A stretch of 64,000 nt of DNA from Planctomycetota bacterium (GCA_029260735.1 JAJDCR010000087.1:83568-147567); one strand, 5' to 3'; counted from the first letter of the stretch, positions 9,075 to 18,110 are shown. A program made the numbers and translations. Notes: generated from the sequence alone by a model not told the origin.

Positions 9075-9965
9075 CTAGCGTAGCCAACCAGCTTTACTTA
9101 ATCCTTCTAAGATAATTTTTTCGAGCTGAACAGCATTGCTTGTAAAATGATAATTTATTTGTTGTTGGTCGGAAAATAAACGCCATTTCTCTCTGAATTT
9201 TTCCACTACTTTTTGGTACTGGTGCAAGAGTTTTTCGGTAATTTGGAGAGAAAGGCAAGACTGCGTTTCGGTATCTCGGAGAATAAAGTCCCCTTTTTTA
9301 AGCCCTCGAATATCTTCTTCGCTCAAAAGGTGAAATAAAGTAATTTCATATCCTTTTTTACGCAAGTTTTGAAGTATCTCCATACTTTCTTTGCCATGGA
9401 GAAAATCACTACAAATCCAAATCGATCCTGGACGATTATGAGAAAAAAAAGAGGTGAAGGCTTTTTTCCATTCTAACTTCCCCATCGACTGAGAAGAAGA
9501 TAGGAATTGAAAAACAGAAAGGATTTGAGCCGGATGGTAGTAAAAAGGACTCAAGCGAAGTTGCTTCTCTTGGAGGATTCCTACTTGAACCCCATGACCA
9601 CAATGTAAGCCTAAGTAAGCAATGCTCGCCGTTAGTTGCTGAGCCAAGCAAAATTTAGGGGGGTTTCCCTCCCTCATAGAAGCAGAAGCATCCAAAAAAA
9701 CTCTCAGATGTAAGCTCTCTTCCTTTTGAAATCGCTTTAAGAAGAGCTCCTCTGTTCGGGCATACAAATTCCAATCCAAATAACGAACATCTTCTCCGTG
9801 GCTATATGGTATATACTCCTGAAACTCTATACTACTTCCCATTTTCCCCGCAAGGTTACTCCCTGCTCGGGAACTTGGTAGGCGATGCTTTAGAATGAGA
9901 CGGAGTCGAGTGAGACGTTCTTGAAAGTCTGATGAAAATAGTTTGCGGTCAAAATCGAAGCTCAT
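9075..9965 (-). CDS. DUF58 domain protein
   Basis: A 296-residue DUF58 family protein. The family hallmark is visible: RAGSNLAGKMGSS, then EYIPYSHGEDVRYLDWNLYAR, then a vWA-like core with the MIDAS-type DASASM. Members usually occur with MoxR ATPases and vWA proteins and are thought to act in chaperone or envelope processes. No MoxR is present here; the neighbours are surE (1 base upstream) and the S9 peptidase. The protein is soluble, with no membrane helix. The exact role in this operon is unknown. Confidence 0.88.
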   Translation of the reverse strand: MSFDFDRKLFSSDFQERLTRLRLILKHRLPSSRAGSNLAGKMGSSIEFQEYIPYSHGEDVRYLDWNLYARTEELFLKRFQKEESLHLRVFLDASASMREGNPPKFCLAQQLTASIAYLGLHCGHGVQVGILQEKQLRLSPFYYHPAQILSVFQFLSSSQSMGKLEWKKAFTSFFSHNRPGSIWICSDFLHGKESMEILQNLRKKGYEITLFHLLSEEDIRGLKKGDFILRDTETQSCLSLQITEKLLHQYQKVVEKFREKWRLFSDQQQINYHFTSNAVQLEKIILEGLSKAGWLR

Positions 9966-9966
9966 A

Positions 9967-10749
9967 TCACGTTTTCACAGCCTTCTTTGTTCTTTCGATC
10001 TTTTCACTTAACTTATTAAGCTCTTGGTAATGAGTTAAGTCGAGTTGAAGGGGGGTAAGAGAAATATACCCCTCTTCTAAAACATCTAGGTCGGAGGGAA
10101 AATCACTCGTGACAGGCTTTATCTCTTTATTAAAACCTAAGCCTTTTAACCAATAGTAATCTTTACCACGAGGGTTTTGTCTTTTCTCATAAAGGTCGTT
10201 AAAGAAGGCATGGGATTGGCGTGCTAGTTTAATTCCTTTGATTTTGGGATCAGGAGGAATATTCACATTATAAAGAAGAGGATCTGTACAATGATTTAGA
10301 AGATCTTGCAAAAAAAATTTAAAAGAGTAAGAAAGCTGCTTCATCACCTTCTCCTCAAAAGAGTATAGAGAAAAGGCGATAGCTGGTTTACTGCTAAAAA
10401 AACCTTCGCAGGCGGCGGCAACTGTTCCGGAATAGTAAACACAAGGTCCCGCATTCAAACCTAGGTTAATCCCTGTCACGACCAAATCTACATCTGGATA
10501 AAGCTGCATTAAACCTAGTCGAACACAGTCAACCGGAAAACCATCCACGGCAAACCCATAAAACTCTCCTTCTATATAGATTTTTTCAGAAGTAAGAGGA
10601 GTTTCCAGTGTAATAGAGTGACTTGTGCCACTTTTTGGATAACGAGGGGCGACAAGGCAAACCTCATGGCCCATTTCTAAAAGCAAGTCATATAAAACAC
10701 GAATTCCAGGAGCGTATATACCGTCATCGTTACTTAGTAAAATCTTCAT
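9967..10749 (-). CDS. surE: 5'-nucleotidase SurE
   Basis: SurE hydrolyses nucleoside 5'- and 3'-monophosphates and short polyphosphates in the cytoplasm, and is linked to stationary-phase survival. The family signature is clear: metal ligands N7, D8 and D9 in LLSNDDG, the PKSGTSHSIT loop, and VVTGINLGLNAG with the conserved Asn. Its 260 residues match the family length. It is followed 1 base later by the DUF58 gene and preceded 17 bases upstream by a lipoprotein gene. In many bacteria surE travels with pcm or a peptidase; here an S9 peptidase is nearby. Confidence 0.95.
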   Translation of the reverse strand: MKILLSNDDGIYAPGIRVLYDLLLEMGHEVCLVAPRYPKSGTSHSITLETPLTSEKIYIEGEFYGFAVDGFPVDCVRLGLMQLYPDVDLVVTGINLGLNAGPCVYYSGTVAAACEGFFSSKPAIAFSLYSFEEKVMKQLSYSFKFFLQDLLNHCTDPLLYNVNIPPDPKIKGIKLARQSHAFFNDLYEKRQNPRGKDYYWLKGLGFNKEIKPVTSDFPSDLDVLEEGYISLTPLQLDLTHYQELNKLSEKIERTKKAVKT

Positions 10750-10766
10750 AGGGCGCTCTCAATGAA

Positions 10767-11816
10767 TTAAAAGTTATCTTCTCGCTTGACATAAATAATA
10801 TCTTTTCCTTTATTAAAAGGCAATATCGGGATAACAGAGTTCACTTTACGATTGATTTTAAAGTAGGTGACAAAAACTGCTATGCTATACCTATGGCCAT
10901 TGCCTTTTTCTAAATCTCCTAGTTTGACAATTCCTTCAAAAAATCCCTCGGTATCAATTGTCGTTTTAGACTGCAAAAGCCAATCGTCCTCGTACTCGTT
11001 TCTTGTCATGATGTAAAGTTGCATCTGATTTTTTTGGACATCGCTCAAGAGACTGTAGTCCTCGATAGCCCCTCTGACTCGGACGCGAACACGATCAATT
11101 ATTTCATCGTTCTCTGGCTGAGCAATATTCAACTGAACTTTCGGCATGGCTTCAAAATCGTTCACCCACTCCTGGCCTTCAAAGGTTTTATAGCCAACAA
11201 AAATATTATAGGCGGTTTGCTCTTCGCTCTTTTTTGTCCCAGATCCTGTTGACCCCTTAATTTTCACTAAAGGATAAGGACGATACTCTACTCCAAAGTC
11301 GCCGTTGAATTTTTGGTAAGCCTCCACACTAAACTTGGCCACCTTAATCATAGAAACAATAAAAGGCTTTTCTAAAGTAGGTATATTGTTCTCTCCCATA
11401 TACTCTATCAAAGGTTGAAAATCGACCAATTCGTGTTTTTCAACACTCTCTAAATAGACTTTAAAGTGATGGACGTTTTCCAATCCAGGTCCCACACTTA
11501 GGTCATCGCCCAAGAAAAGCTTTAACTTATCAAAGCTCTCGCGGGTATAGAGGAGTTTGATCGTTTGTCCTGAAGGAGAAACGATTTTTTTCCCTCCCCA
11601 TACTTTTTTGACAAAAGATCCATTTTCATAAATGTAACCCAAGCGATCGTCTTTGCTATAAATTTTGAAGAGTTCATGACCAGTGGATGCTTTAAAACGA
11701 TCTTCTCTCTTGGCCACTAAATCTTCATCTAAAGCACTATCCAATAAAGCACAAGAAGAAAGAGACAAGATGAAAAAAGAGAAAAAAAGGTGGATAAAAA
11801 CGAATGAAAATTTCAT
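10767..11816 (-). CDS. Predicted lipoprotein, first gene of the surE operon
   Basis: The protein starts with a strongly hydrophobic signal and an LSSC lipobox near residue 22, so it should be lipid-anchored in the envelope. The rest is a mixed alpha/beta region of about 320 residues with no motif I recognise. An in-frame ATG lies 30 bases upstream, but GGGGAAG right before the ATG at 11816 and the signal sequence favour this start. It is 17 bases upstream of surE and likely heads the operon ending at 6229. Confidence 0.75.
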   Translation of the reverse strand: MKFSFVFIHLFFSFFILSLSSCALLDSALDEDLVAKREDRFKASTGHELFKIYSKDDRLGYIYENGSFVKKVWGGKKIVSPSGQTIKLLYTRESFDKLKLFLGDDLSVGPGLENVHHFKVYLESVEKHELVDFQPLIEYMGENNIPTLEKPFIVSMIKVAKFSVEAYQKFNGDFGVEYRPYPLVKIKGSTGSGTKKSEEQTAYNIFVGYKTFEGQEWVNDFEAMPKVQLNIAQPENDEIIDRVRVRVRGAIEDYSLLSDVQKNQMQLYIMTRNEYEDDWLLQSKTTIDTEGFFEGIVKLGDLEKGNGHRYSIAVFVTYFKINRKVNSVIPILPFNKGKDIIYVKREDNF

Positions 11817-12069
11817 ATGCTTCCCCGACTTATAAGAGCCTGTCATAAAATCCCAGAACAGGCTTGCAGGCTATTGCTAATTAGTTTGGCTATTGTAACG
11901 AAAACGTGAATAGAGTCAAATCTTAAATAATTATGACATATTTTTTTCATTTAACCAAATGAGAGGTTCTCTATTTTGTCGAAAGCTCTGCTATCATAAC
12001 CACATCAAAATTAGATTTTTCTTAGCATTCTATATCTAGTCCCCTCCGACAATAGAAAGAGGATGTCTC

Positions 12070-12813
12070 GTGATAAAAACTAAAATTAAAATTTCTCATT
12101 TTCTTGACCTTGTCTATCCTAGGGAGTGTTGGGGGTGTCAACACTCTCTAGCGCAGAGCTCTAATCGTTTTCTTTGTTTCTTTTGCTGGCAACAGTTACC
12201 TTTAAGGCGAAAACCTATATGCTTAAAGTGCGGCTACACTCATGGACCTCATTGCCTAGATTCTTTGTGGTGCCTAGAGTGTTTGAATCGTCCCTTTGCC
12301 TTTAAGGAAGTTCGTCTCGTGGGGCCGTACAAAGGTCTTCTCCGACGATTACTCATCTGCTACAAGTTTGAGAAAAAATTTGCCCTACACTATCTTTTAG
12401 CTGCCATTTTAGCCCAAAAAATAAAGCGCCATCCTTTTCCTGACAAAATAGAAGGAATTGTCGCCGTTCCCTTAGCTCCCAAAAGAGAACGGGAAAGAGG
12501 ATATAACCAAGCTACTTACTTAGCCCTATCCCTAAGTCAAAAACTACAAATTCCTTACCTTTCTAGCGTCTTAGAAAAAAAATGTGACACGGTGGCCCAG
12601 AGTACTTTAAGTGGACAAAAAAGGAGAGAAAATGTCCAAGGAGTTTTTCATTTAGTTTCTTGTAAAAAAAAGGAGATAAAAGGCAAGGTTTTGCTTTTAG
12701 TTGACGACGTTATTACCACGGGAAGTACTGCCCATGAATGCGCTCGCATATTAAAAAAAACCGGGGCCAAGAAGGTTTACCTTGTCGTTATTGCGAGAAC
12801 AGAGATAAGATAA
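12070..12813 (+). CDS. comF: ComF family phosphoribosyltransferase-like protein
   Basis: A 247-residue ComF/GntX family protein. The N-terminus has a zinc-ribbon-like set of cysteines (CWGC, CFFC, CLKC and CLEC within about residues 20-75). The C-terminal phosphoribosyltransferase fold shows the family VPLAPKRERERGYNQA and the PRPP loop LLVDDVITTGST. In naturally competent bacteria ComF helps import single-stranded DNA; elsewhere its role is uncertain. The start is GTG with an AGAGG site 7 bases before it. An upstream ATG at 12063 is in another frame and stops after six codons. No other competence genes are in the window. Confidence 0.9.
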   Translation: MIKTKIKISHFLDLVYPRECWGCQHSLAQSSNRFLCFFCWQQLPLRRKPICLKCGYTHGPHCLDSLWCLECLNRPFAFKEVRLVGPYKGLLRRLLICYKFEKKFALHYLLAAILAQKIKRHPFPDKIEGIVAVPLAPKRERERGYNQATYLALSLSQKLQIPYLSSVLEKKCDTVAQSTLSGQKRRENVQGVFHLVSCKKKEIKGKVLLLVDDVITTGSTAHECARILKKTGAKKVYLVVIARTEIR

Positions 12814-12861
12814 TTGTCTAAGTAGAAGTTTTCTTGAAAATTAGGTTTTACCAAGCGTAAC

Positions 12862-12904
12862 GGACAACCACGAGGGTTCTTGCGGACGGCCTTCGTAGTT
12901 GTCC
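12862..12904. repeat. Dispersed hairpin repeat (GGGACAACC/GGTTGTCC family)
   Basis: The arms GGACAACCACGAGG (from 12862) and CCTTCGTAGTTGTCC (to 12904) pair with two mismatches. Read on the minus strand it is GTAGGGACAACT...GGTTGTCCGTTAC, which resembles GTAGGGACAGCC...GGCTGTCCGTTTTAC at 45193-45221. It lies in the gap after comF. Confidence 0.55.
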
Positions 12905-12993
12905 CTACATTACATCACCTGCTTTATTCAGGTAAACCAAATAGCCCAATATCACCTTGCAAGCGGGGGAGGACACCCTGAAAATAAAAAACT

Positions 12994-13020
12994 TTGTAAT
13001 CTGTTAAACTATGCTACAAT
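12994..13020 (+). promoter_or_regulatory. Putative sigma-70 promoter with extended -10 for the PIN-like gene
   Basis: TGCTACAAT gives an extended -10 (TG at 13012-13013, TACAAT at 13015-13020). A TTGTAA at 12994-12999 could be a -35, although the spacing of 15 is short. It lies 75 bases before the start at 13095. Confidence 0.4.
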
Positions 13021-13094
13021 ACTGAATAAAAACAGGCCCTTACAGGTAAAACTTTAAAACAAAAAAAGCTGAATGAGGACACACCATAGTAATT

Positions 13095-13583
13095 ATGGAC
13101 TTTATTTTAGACTCAGATATTTTAATTAAGTACACTCAGATAAATGCTCTATTTTGTTTATCTAATAGTTTTTCACTCTTCACCACAAAAGAAGTGAAAG
13201 AGGAAGTTGTTCGCCAAGGCAAAAAAATAGATCCTCGTTCTTCTCAGAAAATAGAAAAAGCTTTTCTAGAACAAAGGATTATTATACGCAAAACTTCTCC
13301 CTATGTTGCTCTCCCGTCCTATGATTTAGGAAGAGGCGAGCTTTCTCTTTGGAAATTAGGGCGGGAAAATAAAAACGCTACTATTATAAGTGATGATAAA
13401 GAGTTTCTGGCCGAGCTTGAAAAAGATAAACTCTCATACTTAAACTCTGCTCAATTCATAGAACATTCCGTCCAAGAACAAAAAATGTCTACTTCTCAAG
13501 CATTGATTTATTTAGAAAAACTAGCCCCCTTAACCTCTCCTCCGTTTATTGAGCGTGCTCGTGAAAAAATTCAGAAAATGTAG
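13095..13583 (+). CDS. PIN-like domain protein
   Basis: A 162-residue protein with the layout of a PIN-fold ribonuclease. It has an N-terminal acidic site (LDSDILIKY, Asp6/Asp8), a middle acidic position in LGRGELSLWKLG and a late IISDDKEFL. These match the three or four carboxylates that bind Mg2+ in VapC-type and DUF3368-type toxins. No antitoxin-like ORF lies directly upstream. The next gene, 51 bases downstream on the same strand, is the haem-motif sensor kinase. It could be an orphan toxin or a housekeeping nuclease; activity is inferred from fold residues only. Confidence 0.65.
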   Translation: MDFILDSDILIKYTQINALFCLSNSFSLFTTKEVKEEVVRQGKKIDPRSSQKIEKAFLEQRIIIRKTSPYVALPSYDLGRGELSLWKLGRENKNATIISDDKEFLAELEKDKLSYLNSAQFIEHSVQEQKMSTSQALIYLEKLAPLTSPPFIERAREKIQKM

Positions 13584-13634
13584 AGACCCTTTGAGACGAA
13601 TAATAGCTTGTTGTCAAATTAATGGGAGACCAGA

Positions 13635-15593
13635 ATGAGAAAAGTAGTACAATCATGCACAATTCTTTTTATATTGGTCTACCTCCTTGTGACAGCAGTG
13701 ATATATAAGTCAACAGAAAATGCGGTCAAAGCCCATCTCGAACAGAGTTTGCCTCATGCCTTGCAATCCAGTATCGCCAACCTTGACCTGTGGAGTGAAG
13801 GACAAAAAGCTGTAGCCGTGAGTTGGGCATTAAATCCCCAAATCCGCACTTGGGTCGAAACACTCGCTACACAGAAAGAAAACAGCTCTTCTAAGCAAGC
13901 CATACTTGATTCACCAGAGTTAGAAAAACTACGGAACTACTTAAGACCAGTTTGTCGCATATGCCACTATCAAGATTTTGTCATCGCTAATGAAAAAGGG
14001 ATTAAGATTGCCACTCTTCATGATGGCCAAGTCGGAAAAACAGCTTCATATCCTATTCAAAAAGCTATGTTAGGGCAAACCATTCTCAGCCACAAATTCG
14101 TTAAAGAAAAAGAAAATACTCATTTTACAATGTGGATCACTACCCCTATCTATAGTAACTCTGGGGATCTCCTAGCTACCTTAAGTTTCACATTTCAGCC
14201 AGACTTTCGTAAAGTATTTCCTTTTGTAACTGCTCAGGATGAAAGAAAAATTTATATTTTTGACCAAGAAAGAGTTGTCTTGCCCCAAGATTCTGTAACA
14301 GCTAATTTAGTCGCCTTTCATCAGAATGCAAAAAACACCCAAACAAGTATTCACACAGAAAGCTACTCTGGTTACTCTGGTAACTCTGTTGTCGGGGCAT
14401 GGACTTGGTTAGAGCAATATAATTTAGGAATTACTGTTGAAGTAGACAAAAATAAAAGCTACCAAGTCCTAGATAAATTAGGACTAACTTTAATTTACTG
14501 TCTAGCTCTTCTCATATCTATAACAACAATCTTCTTTTTTATCATTCGTTATTTTTTAAAGAAAAATCTCTTCCGAAAAAATTACTTGCAAAGATCAAAA
14601 AAAGAAGAGAATACCGAAGTTGCAAAAGCTACCAGACTTACAGATTCATCTGAGTCTCCCGAAATTTCACTAAAGCATCTCTATAAACAAGACTATTATC
14701 AACAACTAGGGCAGTATACCCTAACGGAAAAACTGGGAGAAGGAGGAATGGGGGAAGTTTACAAAGCAAACCATTCTATGCTACCTCGCCCCTGTGCTAT
14801 TAAGTTCTTGCATTCTGAAAAAGCCAATGAGGAAAACACAACCCGTTTTGCTCGCGAAGTCCAAGCCATTAGTGTTTTAACGCATCCGAACACAGTCATT
14901 ATTTATGACTATGGAAATACTCCCGAAGGTGTTTTCTACTATGCAATGGAGTATCTACCCGGTATTAATTTGCGCGAGCTTGTTCGAGAAAATGGGCCCC
15001 AAATAGAGTCTCGGGTTATTTTTATTCTCCAACAAATCTGTTCTTCTGTTGCCGAAGCTCATCAAAATGGTCTAATCCATCGTGATATCAAGCCACATAA
15101 TATCATGATTTGTGAGCGCGGAGGACAAATGTATGACTTTGTCAAGGTACTAGATTTTGGACTGGCTAAACAAATCAATGGGAGTGAAATAGCTTTAACG
15201 GCAAAAGGTATGATTATTGGTACAGCTCACTATTTTTCTCCTGAAGCAATCTCTGCTCCTGAAAACGTAGACAAGCGTAGTGATATATATTCTATGGGAG
15301 CCTTGGGCTATTACCTTTTGACAGGAAAACATGTTTTCAAAGGAAAGAACTCTCTTCAAATATGCCAAGCTCATATCAAAACTCCTCCGACTCCACCTTC
15401 TAAACGTATTAAAGAGCATATTTCAAAAGACTTAGAAGAAATAATTTTGGACTGTCTAGCGAAAGACCCCAAACTACGTCCGCAAAATGTAGAAGATCTC
15501 CGTGAAAGGTTAAGCCATTGTCAAAAAACAGGAGAATGGGGGCATTCACAAGCCAAGGAGTTTTGGAAAAAACAAGAGAATAAGTCTAAATAA
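13635..15593 (+). CDS. Membrane sensor Ser/Thr kinase with a CxxCH-bearing extracytoplasmic domain
   Basis: Membrane helices at about residues 7-24 and 284-308 bracket an extracytoplasmic Cache/PAS-like domain (about 25-280; WITTPIYSNSGDLLATLSF is typical of such domains). This domain contains CRICH at 107-111, the attachment motif for c-type haem. The cytoplasmic half is a Hanks-type kinase from about 350, with GEGGMGEVYKA, AIKFL, HRDIKPHN, DFGLAK and a PEA-type SPEAIS segment. It may sense gas or redox state through haem and phosphorylate proteins inside; that is inference. GGGAG precedes the ATG. It lies downstream of the PIN-like gene and may be co-transcribed with it. Confidence 0.88.
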   Translation: MRKVVQSCTILFILVYLLVTAVIYKSTENAVKAHLEQSLPHALQSSIANLDLWSEGQKAVAVSWALNPQIRTWVETLATQKENSSSKQAILDSPELEKLRNYLRPVCRICHYQDFVIANEKGIKIATLHDGQVGKTASYPIQKAMLGQTILSHKFVKEKENTHFTMWITTPIYSNSGDLLATLSFTFQPDFRKVFPFVTAQDERKIYIFDQERVVLPQDSVTANLVAFHQNAKNTQTSIHTESYSGYSGNSVVGAWTWLEQYNLGITVEVDKNKSYQVLDKLGLTLIYCLALLISITTIFFFIIRYFLKKNLFRKNYLQRSKKEENTEVAKATRLTDSSESPEISLKHLYKQDYYQQLGQYTLTEKLGEGGMGEVYKANHSMLPRPCAIKFLHSEKANEENTTRFAREVQAISVLTHPNTVIIYDYGNTPEGVFYYAMEYLPGINLRELVRENGPQIESRVIFILQQICSSVAEAHQNGLIHRDIKPHNIMICERGGQMYDFVKVLDFGLAKQINGSEIALTAKGMIIGTAHYFSPEAISAPENVDKRSDIYSMGALGYYLLTGKHVFKGKNSLQICQAHIKTPPTPPSKRIKEHISKDLEEIILDCLAKDPKLRPQNVEDLRERLSHCQKTGEWGHSQAKEFWKKQENKSK

Positions 15594-15596
15594 GCT

Positions 15597-16049
15597 CTAA
15601 GCCACAATATAAGTACCTGTTCCTACTGCTATGAGCTTATTTTCATTGTTATGCAATTCCATTCGGGCAACTGTAACTCGGTTGCCCGAGCGAAGAATAT
15701 AGCCTTTTGCCCGAAAATATTCCCCTGCTCCCGGACGTAAGTAATCCACTCGTAAATCAATAGTTCCTAGTTGGGCAAAACGTTTTTCTTTTTCTTCCCA
15801 GGGAATATCACCGGCATTTTCAAAAATCCCCACTAAAGCAACGACTCCACCGACTACATCTAGAGCACTCGAAATAACACCTCCGTGAAGGGTTTTTCGC
15901 ATGAAATTCCCCACCAGTTCATCGCGCATGAAAAACTCCATTTCGGCCTCTTCTTGAGAAATCGAAACCATCTTTAAACCAACTTGCTGATTAAAAGGGA
16001 TTTGTTTAACAATAGAACAAACGGTTTCAAAAAGACGGTTATCACTCAT
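15597..16049 (-). CDS. PaaI/hotdog-fold thioesterase
   Basis: A 150-residue single hotdog domain. The family motif is clear: GNFMRKTLHGGVISSALDVVGG, where the HGG turn and the Asp that follows form the thioesterase site, then LRVDYLRPG. It hydrolyses an acyl-CoA or acyl-ACP thioester; the substrate cannot be told from sequence. Cytoplasmic. GGAG lies 5 bases before the ATG. It converges with the sensor kinase gene, with only 3 bases between stops and no terminator hairpin in between. Confidence 0.88.
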   Translation of the reverse strand: MSDNRLFETVCSIVKQIPFNQQVGLKMVSISQEEAEMEFFMRDELVGNFMRKTLHGGVISSALDVVGGVVALVGIFENAGDIPWEEKEKRFAQLGTIDLRVDYLRPGAGEYFRAKGYILRSGNRVTVARMELHNNENKLIAVGTGTYIVA

Positions 16050-16173
16050 AACATCTCCAAAACGATAACATTAACGATGTTTACGTTAACCCGAAAGCCA
16101 AAACTTTAAGGATCAGAAAAACAGGAGAGGTTATCGTCAACCAGACAAAGAGTCGTAACATAAACACTCAGAC

Positions 16174-16896
16174 TCACAGCTTAAACTGTTTACGAAAAAC
16201 TCCGAGTCCTAAAAAAGTCAGAGCAAGTAGAGAGAATGTGGAGGCTTCAGGAATAGAAAGTCCATTATCCATTAAAAAGGCAACTTCTGTTTGAGAGAGA
16301 GTATTATCAAAAAGGTATACCTCGTCCATAAGACCATCGAACATACAACAAGTGTCATTGTTGATAAATCGACCGAACTGTAGTTCTGAGTTCATAACAG
16401 GATTAGCAGAAGTATTGTCCACGATAGAACTCGCTTCGACACCATTAACATAGACTTTTACCGTACTACCTTCTCGGGTCAAAGCAACGTGTTGCCAAGC
16501 GTTTACCTCTAAAGGATCTGTTAGATCCCGACGATCGGTTCCCCCTAGTTGCCACTCAAGTTGCATATCAGGAGCAATCCAATAGAAAACTCCCGAAGAT
16601 GCCTCAGGACTAAATAGATTAGAAGCTCCCGCTCTGGGATTGACCCAAGCCGCATAAGTAAAGTTTGCTAAACCAGAAAGAGGATTTCCAGGCAATCGAA
16701 CAAAATCATCCACTCCATCTAAGTCAAACGCTTGTCCAAATTTTCCTTCTCCAAATGAGTTTCCGTTAACAATAGTGGCATCATTGTTTCCGACACTATC
16801 ATCCGTATTACCGTCTGCATGCCAAGCTCCTATCGGAGCAGCCATAGAGACAGAAACTAAAAAAAACAAACTAATAACATTAATCCACAGTTTCAT
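16174..16896 (-). CDS. LamG-domain protein with a variant PEP-CTERM tail
   Basis: A secreted protein with a signal peptide (about 1-19, ending MAA) and a concanavalin A/LamG-type jelly roll (DGNTDDSVGNNDAT, FDLDGVDDFVRLP, FTYAAWVN, WQHVALTREGSTVKVYVNG, MDEVYLFD). Such domains bind glycans or proteins. The tail has IPEAS instead of PEP, then a hydrophobic helix and a basic end, so it is a PEP-CTERM tail with its third diagnostic residue changed to Ala. The ATG at 16896 has GGAG 7 bases upstream; an in-frame upstream ATG at 16917 is less likely. Confidence 0.85.
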   Translation of the reverse strand: MKLWINVISLFFLVSVSMAAPIGAWHADGNTDDSVGNNDATIVNGNSFGEGKFGQAFDLDGVDDFVRLPGNPLSGLANFTYAAWVNPRAGASNLFSPEASSGVFYWIAPDMQLEWQLGGTDRRDLTDPLEVNAWQHVALTREGSTVKVYVNGVEASSIVDNTSANPVMNSELQFGRFINNDTCCMFDGLMDEVYLFDNTLSQTEVAFLMDNGLSIPEASTFSLLALTFLGLGVFRKQFKL

Positions 16897-17041
16897 ACTC
16901 AACTCCTTTTGCCCCAAATTTGTTTATTTATGAAATTCATCTACTTCATGATACTAGAAATATTTTAAATTTTCAAAAATAATATCAGACTTATTTTTAG
17001 TGAGTATGAGAACAGAAATCATTCACGAGAAAAACTTTGCT

Positions 17042-17070
17042 TTGTTTTTTTTCTATTTTAACGATATAAT
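17042..17070 (+). promoter_or_regulatory. Putative sigma-70 promoter of the PEP-CTERM gene at 17120
   Basis: A perfect TATAAT at 17065-17070 lies 17 bases after TTGTTT at 17042-17047 and 49 bases before the ATG. The spacing is ideal although the -35 is imperfect. Confidence 0.5.
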
Positions 17071-17119
17071 AAAGCGTAAACAAAAATCTATAACTTCGTA
17101 AAAATGAGGATTTGCTGAA

Positions 17120-17770
17120 ATGTTTCATCACTATGGACAAAAAACGACTCTTTCCTTGCTTTTTCTATTTTTTCTCTCTACGCTCCAAGCAACGGTAATT
17201 TCTCCTCTTGCTATTTTGAGTAATAGCGTGGGAGAATTTTCTCCGACAGGAGCGTTTGCGGCAGCAAGAATAATCGATGGCTCTGGTTTGCCTGTCAATT
17301 TTGACGAAAACTCTATTCATGCCACGGGAGGAGAATTTGCTTGGTCTTCTCCTTCGGGATCGACAACCGGAACTATGCGCTTTGATCTGGGAGCTTCTTT
17401 TGATTTAAAATCTTTTGTCTTGTGGAATAATACGGGAGGAGCAGGAGGAGATACCGAAGGAGTCCAAAATTTTCAGCTAAGTTTTTTAGATGAAAATGAA
17501 AATCTTTTACAAACAAGTTCTGTTCTTACTGCTACCGACGATATTTCCATTCCCCAAAGCTTTCTTTTTTCTACAGTTAACGATGTTCGTTTAGTCGATT
17601 TTGAAATCCTCTCTAACCACGGACACCCTTCTTTTGTAGGCGTTCAAGAGGTTGCGTTCACAACCGCTGTCCCAGAACCCAGCACTATAGTGCTCAGCTT
17701 ATTGTCCTTTCTTTTTTTGATCAGAATTCGAAATAATCAGCAAAGAGAGTTTAGTCTTTTTTTCAGCTAA
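17120..17770 (+). CDS. PEP-CTERM sorting domain protein, 216 residues
   Basis: A secreted protein with an N-terminal signal (hydrophobic SLLFLFFLSTLQA) and a beta-rich, discoidin/galactose-binding-like body. Repeated strands include MRFDLGASFDLKSFVLWNNTG and VRLVDFEILSNHG. The C-terminus has AVPEPST, a hydrophobic helix and a basic RIRNN, followed by an extra tail of about ten residues beyond the usual end. Function is probably surface adhesion or matrix. Single gene; the next sequence downstream is a WD40 remnant on the other strand. Confidence 0.85.
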   Translation: MFHHYGQKTTLSLLFLFFLSTLQATVISPLAILSNSVGEFSPTGAFAAARIIDGSGLPVNFDENSIHATGGEFAWSSPSGSTTGTMRFDLGASFDLKSFVLWNNTGGAGGDTEGVQNFQLSFLDENENLLQTSSVLTATDDISIPQSFLFSTVNDVRLVDFEILSNHGHPSFVGVQEVAFTTAVPEPSTIVLSLLSFLFLIRIRNNQQREFSLFFS

Positions 17771-17775
17771 TGTAA

Positions 17776-18110
17776 TCATTGCCAGTTACTAGAAGACCAA
17801 ATCTTTATTGTTTTATCTTCACTAGCAAAAAAAATTGGTTTCCCATTTCCCTCTCCCAAAAAAACATTTTTTTTCTTCTTGAGAGAGAATAAGCTTACCA
17901 TCTGAACTAAAAATACTTTCACCTTCCCCTGAGTCCTCTAAATTTTCGAATTTCTTTTGTTTTTTTGCATCATAAAGAGCGAAGAAACCTTCCCAGCCAA
18001 ATATCAAAACTTGTTTACAGAAGTTTCTCCCATTTCAAATAGTCTAACAATGCTAGTGCTCTAGTTTTGCCATGACCATGATTTCTTGATAAAAGGAGAA
18101 ATAATTTATG
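17776..18110 (-). pseudogene. WD40-repeat protein remnant
   Basis: Three reading-frame pieces together make a WD40 C-terminus. The first is SRNHGHGKTRALALL around 18060-18100. The second is VLIFGWEGFFALYDAKK followed by SSDGKLILS (about 17840-18010). The third is ASEDKTIKIWSSSNWQ and a stop at 17776-17778. The last joint is a +1 T in an eight-T run at about 17827-17834; removing one T rejoins the frames. A second shift lies near 18015-18020. The matching start of the gene is missing. Either a decayed gene or, less likely, sequencing errors in homopolymers. Confidence 0.65.
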
